Below are positions 1 to 5,938 of a stretch of DNA of 6,052 nt, piece by piece. The position numbers and the translations under genes were made by a program. A model generated the notes under the pieces. That model saw only the letters and a list, made by a program, of their open reading frames with translations, did no database searches and was not told where the DNA came from. The stretch's first letter is position 1, and each line of letters opens with the position of its first letter. Origin of the DNA: Anaerolineales bacterium. GTDB taxonomy: Bacteria; Chloroflexota; Anaerolineae; Anaerolineales; DRMV01. The stretch covers positions 1-6,052 of the forward strand of contig WFVP01000098.1 of NCBI GenBank assembly GCA_015491595.1, given 5' to 3'.

Positions 1-1749
1 ATCCTGGCCGGGGCCGGCATCCCCCTGCCGGACATCCCGCCCCGCACTCTGCCCGGGCAGAATCTGGGTCCCGTGGTCCACGCCGCGGCCATCGTGGTGC
101 TCGCCCAAACGGACCGTCTTCCCTCCGACATAGCCCAGGCCGTGGAAACGGCCTTTTTCGGCGACCTGGAAGGTACGGTCGAGATTCTCCCCGAAGGGGA
201 TTCGTCTTCAGCCTTCCTGCCCGTGGCCTACGGCTTCCCCTCCCGCCACGTCTCCTCTCGCCTCGCGCGAGCCGAAGCCGCCATCCGCACGTACATCCCC
301 GTCATCGAGCAGCGCTCCGGCCTGTCCCTCACCATACCCCTTCAGGTGTCGGTATCAACCAGAGCGGAAGGAGAGATCGATGGCACGGCTTCGCCTGTTC
401 AGGAGGGCGATGGTGTCACGGGCTGTAGAGTCACATTTTATCCACCGGCGTTTGAGACCCAGGCCGAACTGGAAGTCACCGCGGCCCACGAAATCTGGCA
501 TTGTCTGACGTTCCTTTATGCAGGCACGGGGGATACCCGTCAATGGCTCCTCGAAGGACAGGCTGAATGGGTGGCCAGTGAGGTGGCAACCGACCCCTCG
601 CCGACCGCCGTGTGGTGGCGCGCATGGGTGCTTTATCCCAACTACAACCTATGGATACGCTCCTACGATGCCATTGGCCTGTACGCCGTGGCCCAGGGAC
701 AGGGTGTGGACGTGTTCCCCCGTCTTATCTCCATGTACCAACAAAGCAACCTGGAGGCCATCTCCACCCTTTTCGGCGGTCTTCCGCCGGAACAGGCGTT
801 ATTGTTCATTGCCACCTCCTTCCTTCGGGAGCCCGGTTACGGCCCTCAATGGGAGATTCGGGGGCGAGGCCTCCCGGAGGATCGAGCAAACCGGCCTCGC
901 ATTGAAGTGATAAGTGGCCGTATACGAGGGGCTCGCTTAGGTCAGGCCGTACCTTTCAGCACGATTCCCATCGAGATTGAGGTGAATTCCCCTCAGGAAG
1001 GCGAGGACATTCTGGTGTTAGAAGCCACAGGGCCCGCGCTCACCATTGGCGCGGTGCAATTTCCGAGCCTGTCTTTCCAAACCTTCCGGGCCGGGGACCA
1101 AATGAAGTTCTGCGTGAGCCGGGACAGCCGGGAATGCCTCTGTCCGGATGGTTCACCTCCCGCGGGCATGTCCGAGCCCCCACCGCGGTTGAACGATAGC
1201 CAGGGCATCGCGGCCATGGGCAGCCTGCTGGGAGGAGGCGGCACGGCCATCTTGCAGGGTTACTTCACCTCCATCGAAGACCTCTGCCTCGTGGGCACCT
1301 GGGTTGCAGATGCCCGAGCATTGCTGACCACGAACATGGCTCCCTATGGCGCCGCACCCCAGAACTGCGACGGTCAGATGGTGCTGACCTTCAAGCAAGA
1401 CGGCACTTTTACCTACACCGCCGACGTAACTTGCACAGGGAATCTGTCGACCGGCTCCCTCCAGGTTTCCAGTGAGGGTGTATTCTGCACCGGCAACTAC
1501 GTGACCGAGGAAGGTCACTTCACCATCCTGAGCAGCCAATGCCAGGGGAACCTGGTCATTGAAGGGGTACCGGGCATGGGCCCCATACGCCTCCCCTTCC
1601 CTGTCGAAAACCTGTACCCCCTCTCCCAAAGGGTACCCTATACCATCAAAGCGCCAGGCATCCTGACCTACACCTTCGTTGTCCCTGAGGATGTCTCCAT
1701 TACACAGACCTGGAAACGGCAGCCCGTTCCGAGAGAAAGCGCTCCTTGA
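1..1749 (+). CDS. Gluzincin-like zinc metallopeptidase with C-terminal lipocalin-like domain (5' partial)
   Basis: The frame is open from base 1 to a TGA at 1747-1749, giving 582 visible codons. A GTG at 73 could be called as the start, but it has no Shine-Dalgarno and the frame stays open upstream, so the gene probably begins before the window. Numbering from base 1, an HEIWH motif (His163, Glu164, His167) is followed after 17 residues by Glu185 in LLEGQAEW. This matches the HExxH...E zinc site of gluzincins (peptidase MA clan, compare M1 HExxH-x18-E), with Glu164 as the expected general base. After about residue 280 comes a region of unknown fold, then a Cys-rich segment (CVSRDSRECLC) and a domain starting near residue 430 with GTW (432-434) and DGTFTY (from 467), which looks like a lipocalin-type beta-barrel. 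Several cysteines suggest an exported or lipoprotein-type product, but the N-terminus that would show this is missing. The substrate is unknown. The metallopeptidase call is good; the lipocalin-like call is tentative. Confidence 0.72.
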   Translation: MLAGAGIPLPDIPPRTLPGQNLGPVVHAAAIVVLAQTDRLPSDIAQAVETAFFGDLEGTVEILPEGDSSSAFLPVAYGFPSRHVSSRLARAEAAIRTYIPVIEQRSGLSLTIPLQVSVSTRAEGEIDGTASPVQEGDGVTGCRVTFYPPAFETQAELEVTAAHEIWHCLTFLYAGTGDTRQWLLEGQAEWVASEVATDPSPTAVWWRAWVLYPNYNLWIRSYDAIGLYAVAQGQGVDVFPRLISMYQQSNLEAISTLFGGLPPEQALLFIATSFLREPGYGPQWEIRGRGLPEDRANRPRIEVISGRIRGARLGQAVPFSTIPIEIEVNSPQEGEDILVLEATGPALTIGAVQFPSLSFQTFRAGDQMKFCVSRDSRECLCPDGSPPAGMSEPPPRLNDSQGIAAMGSLLGGGGTAILQGYFTSIEDLCLVGTWVADARALLTTNMAPYGAAPQNCDGQMVLTFKQDGTFTYTADVTCTGNLSTGSLQVSSEGVFCTGNYVTEEGHFTILSSQCQGNLVIEGVPGMGPIRLPFPVENLYPLSQRVPYTIKAPGILTYTFVVPEDVSITQTWKRQPVPRESAP

Positions 1750-2036
1750 ACGCGAGCCAAACGTCGCGCATGCATATTACAGCCATCCTCGAACTTCTTC
1801 GTTACATACGCATATTTCACCGGCCCCAATGGGGAATCACCTTGATGGTGCAGCGGCTCGCCGCCGCTTGTTTTATCTCTTCCTCCTGCGGTTCCGTACC
1901 TGGTCAGACCTACTCCAACAACGCGGAAATGCGTCTTTGAAACAGCCTCTGTTCGAACATGAGCCCTCTGCCTTACGGTCAGGAAGCAATACCGTCCCTT
2001 GAGCCAAAATGGGATGCGACAGCCGAAAATTCCCCC
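1750..2036. other. Intergenic region without a supported gene
   Basis: This is the spacer between the metallopeptidase gene and the operon promoter. Short open frames cross it in several phases, but none has a convincing ribosome-binding site or a recognisable product. It contains several small inverted repeats: a 5-bp stem right after the stop codon (1751-1755 with 1764-1768), CCCC-AAT-GGGG at 1824-1834, CACC/GGTG arms at 1838-1850, the terminator candidate listed separately, and ACGGT/ACCGT arms around 1975-1996. Base composition is less GC-rich than in the flanking genes, as expected for non-coding DNA. Confidence 0.6.
1852..1878 (+). terminator. Candidate Rho-independent terminator after the metallopeptidase gene
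   Basis: A perfect 6-bp GC-rich stem (AGCGGC at 1852-1857 with GCCGCT at 1863-1868) encloses a 5-nt loop and is followed by the T-rich tail TGTTTTATCT. It lies about 100 nt after the stop codon and before the next promoter, where a terminator is expected. The stem is short and the T-run is interrupted, so it may be weak. Confidence 0.5.
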
Positions 2037-2064
2037 TTTGCATTTGCCTGTTTGACCTTATAAT
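2037..2064 (+). promoter_or_regulatory. Sigma70-type promoter for the aminotransferase operon
   Basis: A perfect TATAAT (2059-2064) is preceded by TTTGCA (2037-2042, four of six matches to TTGACA) with a 16-nt spacer. Transcription would start near 2071, leaving a leader of roughly 40 nt that contains the ribosome-binding site. It is the only strong promoter-like sequence seen before the three tightly spaced genes. Confidence 0.6.
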
Positions 2065-2087
2065 CCTGGCTGTTGAAACGGACACCC

Positions 2088-2101
2088 GGAGGGAGACGGA
2101 G
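2088..2101 (+). promoter_or_regulatory. Ribosome-binding site deciding the aminotransferase start
   Basis: GGAGGG (2088-2093) and GGAG (2098-2101) lie between an upstream in-frame TTG at 2073 and the candidates GTG 2103 and ATG 2109. The TTG would start almost at the predicted transcription start with no leader, so it is unlikely. GGAG is 7 nt before ATG 2109, and GGAGGG is 9 nt before GTG 2103. Either start is plausible and they differ by two residues. Confidence 0.55.
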
Positions 2102-2108
2102 CGTGGGG

Positions 2109-3284
2109 ATGAACTGGCACGAACTGGAGCAGCGCTACGGCAGCGGGGTCTACGCCCAGCGGGACATCCCCTTGATACGAGGGGAAGGGGTGCGGGTGTG
2201 GGACGCCCATGGCCGGGAGTACATCGACTGCGTGGGCGGTCACGGCGTCGCGGTGCTGGGGCACAATCACCCGGCCGTGGTGGAGGCCGTGCACCGGCAG
2301 ATGCAACGCCTCACCATCTGCCCACCATCCTTCCCTAACGATGTCCGGGCCCGCTGTATGGAGCGTCTGGGCACCCTGGTCCCTGGCCTGAACCGGGTGT
2401 TCCTGTGCAACTCGGGCACCGAGGCCGTGGAAGGGGCCATCAAGTTCGCTCGCTACAGCACCGGCCGGCCCAAAATCGTGGCCGCCAAGCGGGGATTTCA
2501 CGGCCGCACCCTGGGTGCGCTTTCCGCCACCTGGAACCGGAAGTACCGGGAGCCCTTCGAGCCCCTGGTGCCCGAATTCGTCCACGGCACCTTCAACAAA
2601 CTGGAAACCTTCGAGGCCCTGGTGGATGACCGCACCGCGGCCGTCATCGTGGAAGTCGTCCAGGGGGAAGGCGGTGTACATCCCGCGACCACGGCCTTCC
2701 TGCAAGGGCTCCAGGCCCTGGTACGGGAACGGGGCGCGCTGCTCATCATCGACGAGGTCCAGACGGGCATGGGCCGCACCGGTCGGCTCTTCGCCTTCCA
2801 GCACCACGGCATCGAGCCCGACATCGTGGCCCTGGCCAAGGGCATCGCGGGGGGCTTTCCCATGGGTGCGGTGCTGTTGGGGGAGCGGGTGAAGCCCGGC
2901 GTGCCGGGCATCCACGGCTCCACCTTCGGCGGCAATCCCGTGGCCGCGGCCGCGTGCCTGGCCACCCTGGAGGTCCTGGAACGGGAATCCCTTCCCCAAC
3001 GCGCCGCCCGCCTGGGCGCCTGGTTCCTGGAACGTCTGCGGGCCATCCGGCACCCCCTCATCCGGGATGTGCGCGGCCTGGGCCTCATGGTGGGCGTGGA
3101 ACTCCGCACCAAAGTGGCCCCCTTCCTCCAGGCCCTGGCCCAGGAAGGCGTGCTTGCCCTGCCCGCCGGGCTCACCGTCATTCGCTTCCTGCCGCCCCTG
3201 ACCATCACCCAGGAAGACCTGGAAGTCGTCGCCCAGGCGCTGGAACGAGCCCTGGCGCAAGTCTCTGGGCAAGTGAGTCCGTAA
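2109..3284 (+). CDS. lysJ: Class III PLP aminotransferase, LysJ/ArgD type
   Basis: This 391-residue protein is the usual length for the acetylornithine / LysW-aminoadipate semialdehyde transaminase family, fold-type I, cytosolic. Visible family motifs, numbered from ATG 2109, are YIDCVGGHGVAVLGH near the N-terminus, the PLP phosphate-binding SGTEA (102-106), GFHGRT with the ring-stacking Phe130, DEVQTG with the pyridine-nitrogen Asp215, the Schiff-base Lys244 in LAKGIAGGFP, Thr272 in GSTFGGNP, and the C-terminal VIRFLPPLTI. From memory, the wording around the DEVQTGMGRTG and RVWDA...IDCVGG segments is closer to Thermus LysJ than to enterobacterial ArgD. LysJ transfers an amino group from glutamate in LysW-carrier lysine (and sometimes ornithine) synthesis. 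No lysW, lysX, lysZ or lysY is in the window, so LysJ versus ArgD is not settled by context. It is the first gene of the operon, 21 nt before the next start. GTG 2103 is an alternative start. Confidence 0.88.
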   Translation: MNWHELEQRYGSGVYAQRDIPLIRGEGVRVWDAHGREYIDCVGGHGVAVLGHNHPAVVEAVHRQMQRLTICPPSFPNDVRARCMERLGTLVPGLNRVFLCNSGTEAVEGAIKFARYSTGRPKIVAAKRGFHGRTLGALSATWNRKYREPFEPLVPEFVHGTFNKLETFEALVDDRTAAVIVEVVQGEGGVHPATTAFLQGLQALVRERGALLIIDEVQTGMGRTGRLFAFQHHGIEPDIVALAKGIAGGFPMGAVLLGERVKPGVPGIHGSTFGGNPVAAAACLATLEVLERESLPQRAARLGAWFLERLRAIRHPLIRDVRGLGLMVGVELRTKVAPFLQALAQEGVLALPAGLTVIRFLPPLTITQEDLEVVAQALERALAQVSGQVSP

Positions 3285-3305
3285 AATTTGAGACAGGAGG
3301 CGCGT

Positions 3306-3716
3306 ATGCCGCACACGACCATCGCCATTGCGACCCAAGACGGGAAAACCGTCGCCCCACACTTTGGACGCGCGTCCAAGTACGTCGTCCTCACCCTGGA
3401 AGACGGCCAGGTGGTGAAGCGAGAGGAGCGCGCGAAACCCATCTGCCGACATCACCATCAAGGCCCCATCGACTTCGCCCAGCACGTGGCCATGCTCACG
3501 GAACCCATCCGGGACTGCCGGGTCCTGATTGTGGGCGGCATCGGCCTTCCGGCCTACAAGCAGTTGCGGGCCCTGGGATACGAACTCTATCTGACCGACG
3601 GTACCATTGACGAGGCCCTTCAGGCCTACCTGGAAGGCCGTTTGACCGCGGACCCCACTCGGGTTCACCTTCCCCATCATGGCCACACCTCAAGTTCCAC
3701 GACCGTCAACCAATGA
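3306..3716 (+). CDS. NifX/NafY-like dinitrogenase FeMo-cofactor-binding family protein
   Basis: This 136-residue cytosolic protein belongs to the dinitrogenase iron-molybdenum cofactor biosynthesis family (Nitro_FeMo-Co domain, shared by NifX, NafY and the NifB C-terminus). The evidence is the N-terminal strand IAIATQDGKTVAPHFGRA with the family HFG (His19), then a VVLTLEDGQ strand, CRHHH (47-51), a central RDCRVLIVGGIG segment and YELYLTDG. Members are small ribonuclease H-like domains that bind metal clusters; stand-alone copies are common in non-diazotrophs and have no established role. The histidines at 49-51 and the tail HLPHHGH (121-127) add possible metal ligands. Start ATG 3306 has AGGAGG at 3295-3300 with 5-nt spacing; an upstream TTG at 3288 is rejected because the ribosome-binding site lies after it. 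It sits between the aminotransferase and the MetE-like gene in one operon. No nif structural gene is visible, so nitrogen fixation is not implied. Confidence 0.85.
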   Translation: MPHTTIAIATQDGKTVAPHFGRASKYVVLTLEDGQVVKREERAKPICRHHHQGPIDFAQHVAMLTEPIRDCRVLIVGGIGLPAYKQLRALGYELYLTDGTIDEALQAYLEGRLTADPTRVHLPHHGHTSSSTTVNQ

Positions 3717-3727
3717 GAGTCCACCAC

Positions 3728-3733
3728 AGGAGG
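3728..3733 (+). promoter_or_regulatory. Ribosome-binding site deciding the MetE-like start
   Basis: AGGAGG lies 6 nt before ATG 3740. The in-frame ATG at 3713, which overlaps the previous stop as ATGA, and the ATG at 3734, immediately after this motif, are therefore less likely starts. The nine residues gained from 3713 (Arg/His-rich) do not resemble a family N-terminus. Confidence 0.7.
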
Positions 3734-3739
3734 ATGCCT

Positions 3740-4645
3740 ATGGACGTGTTCGTCTCCCTCAACGGCATGTATTCACGGGGTGAAGCCCTCATTCAGGCCA
3801 CGCGGGACTTCGACCGCAACCGCATCACCCAGGAAGAACTGGAACGGGCCTACGAGACCGACTATCGGGCTCTACAGACCCTGCAAGAAGGCGCCGCCCT
3901 GGTCAGCGACGGTTTGCTCAACTGGCAGGACCTGGTGCGACCCTTCGCGGAACTCACGGGGGCCCAGCCCGGTCCTCTGACCCGGTACTTCGAAACCAAT
4001 ACCTTCTACCGCCGTCTGGAATTCCCCCAAACCCTCACCTGGGGGAAAATCGCCCCCTGGGCGGAGCGGTACTTCCGCTTTGGCACCATGGCCTTTTTAC
4101 CCTCCCCCTACACCTTCACCCGCATGGCCGAAGGCCTGAGCCTGGAAGGCGCGGCCGCGCTTTTACGGGAAGTGGTGGGCCACCTGCTCACCCGCGGCTA
4201 CCATACCTTCTCCTTCCAGGAGCCTTTCGCCGTCTATGAGGGAAACGAGCAGGCCCTGCGGGCCATGGCCTCGGCCTTTACCGCCCTGCGGGACGCCGCG
4301 CCCCAGGCTCGCTTCATCCTGACCTTCTACTTCGGCGATGCCGCGCCCCTGCTCCCTGCAGCCTGGGACCTGCCCGTGGACGCCGTGGGGGTGGACCTCA
4401 CCTTCACCGATGTGGCCCAGTTGGACGTTCCCCAGGGGCGCGGACTGATGCTGGGTATCGTGGACACCACCAACTCCCTGCTGGAGACCCCGGAAGTCGT
4501 CCGGGAAGCCCTGGCCATCGTGCGCAGCAAGAACCCCGCCTTCCTCATCCTGTCGGGAAGCGCGGATTTCTTCTTCCTCCCACGGGACGTGGCCGACGCG
4601 AAGTACCGGTTTTTGAAGCAGATGGCAGATGGCAGATGGCAATAG
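3740..4645 (+). CDS. Stand-alone MetE N-terminal-domain-like protein without zinc ligands
   Basis: This 301-residue protein resembles one TIM-barrel half of cobalamin-independent methionine synthase, closest to the N-terminal domain. MetE-like features are the opening LNGMYSRGEALIQATRDFD with the following helix (as in the FPR.G...EL.KA start of MetE), SDGLLNWQDL (56-65), TMAFLPSPYTF (116-126) where MetE has its GPVTWL segment, SFQEP (158-162) for the QIDEP motif, ILTFYFGD (193-200) and LPVDAVGVDL (211-220) matching LLLTTYF...LPVQGLHVDL, GIVDTTN (239-245), and FLPRDVADAKYRFL near the end. Catalytic MetE needs a His-Cys-Glu-Cys zinc site. This protein contains no cysteine, has Phe/Tyr at the HxC position and Asp219 at the Glu position, so homocysteine activation by zinc is not expected. 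It may bind a folate-like or other ligand, or pair with a separate MetE C-terminal protein; neither is shown here. The last seven or so codons lie in a tandem repeat just before the IS. Confidence 0.68.
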   Translation: MDVFVSLNGMYSRGEALIQATRDFDRNRITQEELERAYETDYRALQTLQEGAALVSDGLLNWQDLVRPFAELTGAQPGPLTRYFETNTFYRRLEFPQTLTWGKIAPWAERYFRFGTMAFLPSPYTFTRMAEGLSLEGAAALLREVVGHLLTRGYHTFSFQEPFAVYEGNEQALRAMASAFTALRDAAPQARFILTFYFGDAAPLLPAAWDLPVDAVGVDLTFTDVAQLDVPQGRGLMLGIVDTTNSLLETPEVVREALAIVRSKNPAFLILSGSADFFFLPRDVADAKYRFLKQMADGRWQ

Positions 4646-4653
4646 CAGATAGC
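4618..4653 (+). repeat. GCAGATG-type short tandem repeat
   Basis: Three perfect 7-bp units of GCAGATG (4618-4638) are followed by the degenerate units GCAATA and GCAGATA and a final GC. The array straddles the 3' end of the MetE-like gene, supplies its TAG stop (4643-4645), and abuts the left end of the insertion sequence exactly. Confidence 0.85.
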
Positions 4654-4690
4654 TGTGTCGTCCGGAAAAAGGTTTACACTTAGGACCTCC
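4654..4690 (+). repeat. IS left terminal inverted repeat (IRL)
   Basis: It begins TGTGTCGTCCGG and matches the reverse complement of 5902-5938 at 25 of 37 positions. The best-matching blocks are GTCCGG near the tip and ACAC at positions 23-26 of the repeat. The inner end (CCTCC) forms most of the left arm of the hairpin upstream of orfA. Confidence 0.85.
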
Positions 4691-4714
4691 TACTACTACC
4701 CAACCCGTAGGAGG
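4686..4714 (+). promoter_or_regulatory. Hairpin sequestering the orfA ribosome-binding site
   Basis: CCTCCTAC (4686-4693) is perfectly complementary to GTAGGAGG (4707-4714) across a 13-nt loop. The right arm contains the whole AGGAGG Shine-Dalgarno (4709-4714), 5 nt before the orfA ATG at 4720. In a transcript entering from the upstream operon the ribosome-binding site would be masked. Some insertion sequences (IS10, IS50) use such structures to block transposase translation from read-through RNA; applying that to this element is inference. Confidence 0.6.
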
Positions 4715-4719
4715 ACGGC

Positions 4720-5040
4720 ATGAAAAAGCAAAAGCGTCGCGTGTACAGTGAAGCCTTCAAGCGCAGGGTGGTCCAGGAGTATGAGCAAGGGGTCAGTGCC
4801 ACGGCCCTCCAACGCAAGTACGACATTCGGGGTTCCGGCACCATCAAGCGTTGGGTGCAAAAATTTGGTCGCCAGCCATATCGCACGGAAACGGTGTTCA
4901 TCCGGACCCTGGAGGACCTGGACCACGTGCGGCGCCTGGAGAACCGGGTCGCCCAGCTCCAAAATCTGGTGGCCGAGCTGGCCTTGGAGAACCGCATCCT
5001 GCGGGCGGCATTGCAACAAGCCGGTATCGACCCAAAAAAG
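4720..5040 (+). CDS. IS3-family transposase OrfA (helix-turn-helix, leucine zipper)
   Basis: This is the N-terminal DNA-binding subunit of the IS3-type transposase, shown up to the probable frameshift site, 107 codons. Residues 8-50 (YSEAFKRRVVQEYEQGVSATALQRKYDI and onward) form the helix-turn-helix that recognises the terminal repeats. Residues 64-104 carry heptad leucines (LEDLDHVRRLENRVAQLQNL and onward) typical of the IS3 multimerisation zipper. The start ATG 4720 has AGGAGG with 5-nt spacing. The frame does not stop here: read literally it stays open to a TAA at 5704-5706, but residues after about 107 are low-complexity Pro/Ser/Gly/Arg out-of-frame translation of orfB. The -1 frame from the A6 tract stops at a TGA at 5088-5090, which would give a classic-size OrfA. 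Confidence 0.8.
5034..5040 (+). other. Putative slippage site A_AAA_AAG between orfA and orfB
   Basis: Six A residues followed by G sit in the phase CCA-AAA-AAG of orfA, which is the canonical IS3-family -1 slippery heptamer. Here, however, a -1 shift reaches a TGA at 5088-5090, while orfB lies in the +1 frame. Losing one A (A5) would fuse orfA directly to orfB. Gaining one A (A7) would restore the classic layout: OrfA ending at that TGA, overlapping the orfB ATG, with OrfAB made by -1 shifting. Confidence 0.55.
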
Positions 5041-5086
5041 CCGTCACGCCGTCCTCCAGCACTTGCACCGGGAGGGAACCGTCCCT

Positions 5087-5926
5087 ATGACCCAAGCCTG
5101 CGCCGCCTTGGGCTTGAGTCGTCAAGCCTTTTATCAACACCTGCGCCGTCAGCAAAAGCGTCAGGTGGCCCGGGAGATGGCCCTGGCCTTGTTGCAGGAT
5201 GTGCGTCGTCAACATCCTCACATGGGCATACGCAAGGTGTATCACGTGATTCGCCCCCAACTTCGCTCCTGGAACCTCTCCATAGGCCGAGACGCCCTGT
5301 TTGCCCTGGCTCGAGAGCGGGATTTGCTGGTTCGGCGGCGACGGAACCCGCGACGAACCACCCATCCGGGCCGACGGCGCTATCCCAACCGGTTGGTCCA
5401 GACCGTCTTGACCGCCTCGGGTCAGGCCTGGGTGGCCGATATCACCTACCTGTACTCCGAAGCCGGGCATCGCTATCTGTTCCTGCTCATGGACGCCTAC
5501 TCCCGTTACATCGTGGGCTGGACCCTGTCCCCGTCCCTGGCCGTGGAGGGGGCCCTGGACGCCCTGGCCATGGCGCAGAACAGCGTACCACCGCCTCGGG
5601 CAGGGTGCATCCACCATTCGGACCACGGGGTGCAGTACACGGCCCGGACCTACCAGGCTGCTTTGCAGCGCGGCGGCTTGCAGCCCAGCATGGGCCAAGT
5701 GGGTAACGCCTATGACAATGCCCTGGCGGAACGGCTCATCGGCACCTTGAAGGGTGAGTACGGCATCGAAGGCCCCTTCCCTTCGGAGCAGGCGGCCCGT
5801 CGAGCGGTTCAGGAAGCCGTCACCCTGTACAATCGAGCACGTCCGCATTTGAGTCTGTCGTATGCTACACCGCATCATGTTCATTTTATGTCGCGGCAGT
5901 GGGTGGATCCAGGTGTCAACATATAG
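5087..5926 (+). CDS. IS3-family transposase OrfB (DDE integrase core)
   Basis: This is the catalytic subunit, 279 residues from ATG 5087, which has GGAGGG (5071-5076) 10 nt upstream. The frame is open further upstream and would join orfA near 5039 if a frameshift occurs, giving residues SRHAVLQHLHREGTV before this start. An N-terminal helix-turn-helix-like segment (ALGLSRQAFYQHL) precedes an HPHMGIRKV segment and the rve-type core. The catalytic residues are the Asp codon 5438-5440 (VADITYL), the Asp codon 5621-5623 (HHSDHGVQYTA) and the Glu codon 5729-5731 (NALAERLIGTLKGEY). The last two are separated by 35 residues, the D35E spacing, with Lys seven residues after Glu as is usual. The stop TAG 5924-5926 lies within the right inverted repeat. 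No internal stops are present, so the catalytic part appears intact. Confidence 0.9.
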   Translation: MTQACAALGLSRQAFYQHLRRQQKRQVAREMALALLQDVRRQHPHMGIRKVYHVIRPQLRSWNLSIGRDALFALARERDLLVRRRRNPRRTTHPGRRRYPNRLVQTVLTASGQAWVADITYLYSEAGHRYLFLLMDAYSRYIVGWTLSPSLAVEGALDALAMAQNSVPPPRAGCIHHSDHGVQYTARTYQAALQRGGLQPSMGQVGNAYDNALAERLIGTLKGEYGIEGPFPSEQAARRAVQEAVTLYNRARPHLSLSYATPHHVHFMSRQWVDPGVNI

Positions 5927-5938
5927 CCGGACAAGACA
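5902..5938 (+). repeat. IS right terminal inverted repeat (IRR)
   Basis: Its reverse complement begins TGTCTTGTCCGG and pairs with the left repeat 4654-4690 at 25 of 37 positions. It overlaps the last eight codons of orfB. The bases that follow (TTTCAG) are unlike those before the left end. Confidence 0.85.

Larger units (their letters stand above)
4654..5938 (+). mobile_element. Complete IS3-family insertion sequence (1285 bp)
   Basis: The element is bounded by TGT...ACA ends with 37-bp imperfect inverted repeats (25 of 37 positions match). It holds an orfA with a helix-turn-helix and leucine zipper and an orfB with a DDE integrase core. Length, termini and two-ORF design fit the IS3 family; the subgroup cannot be assigned by eye. 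The flanks, AGC before the left end and TTT after the right end, do not match, so no 3-5 bp target duplication is visible. Together with the shifted orfA/orfB phase, this suggests an older, recombined or partly inactivated copy, although both ORFs look undamaged internally. Confidence 0.88.

Noticed and set aside
1751..1768. CGCGA/TCGCG inverted repeat right after the metallopeptidase stop as a terminator
   Set aside because: The stem is only 5 bp with an 8-nt loop and no T-tract follows; the structure at 1852-1878 is a better candidate.
1746..1940. Small open frame after the metallopeptidase with a lipoprotein-like LAAAC segment
   Set aside because: It has no ribosome-binding site, and the segment coincides with the GC-rich terminator stem; the resemblance is probably chance.
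2058..3686. A 542-codon open frame on the minus strand opposite the aminotransferase and NifX-like genes
   Set aside because: Its product is low-complexity Gly/His/Gln-rich with no motif, while the opposite strand has complete recognisable families. Long antisense frames are expected in GC-rich coding DNA.
3306..3716. Evidence for nitrogen fixation
   Set aside because: Stand-alone NifX-like proteins are widespread in non-diazotrophs and no nif structural or cofactor assembly gene is present here.
3740..4645. Calling this gene metE (functional methionine synthase)
   Set aside because: It is half-length relative to full MetE and has no zinc-binding cysteines, so catalytic function is not supported.
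5041..5706. The literal extension of orfA to 328 codons as a real fused protein
   Set aside because: The extension is Pro/Ser/Gly/Arg-rich and overlaps the conserved orfB frame, so it is out-of-frame translation rather than a domain.
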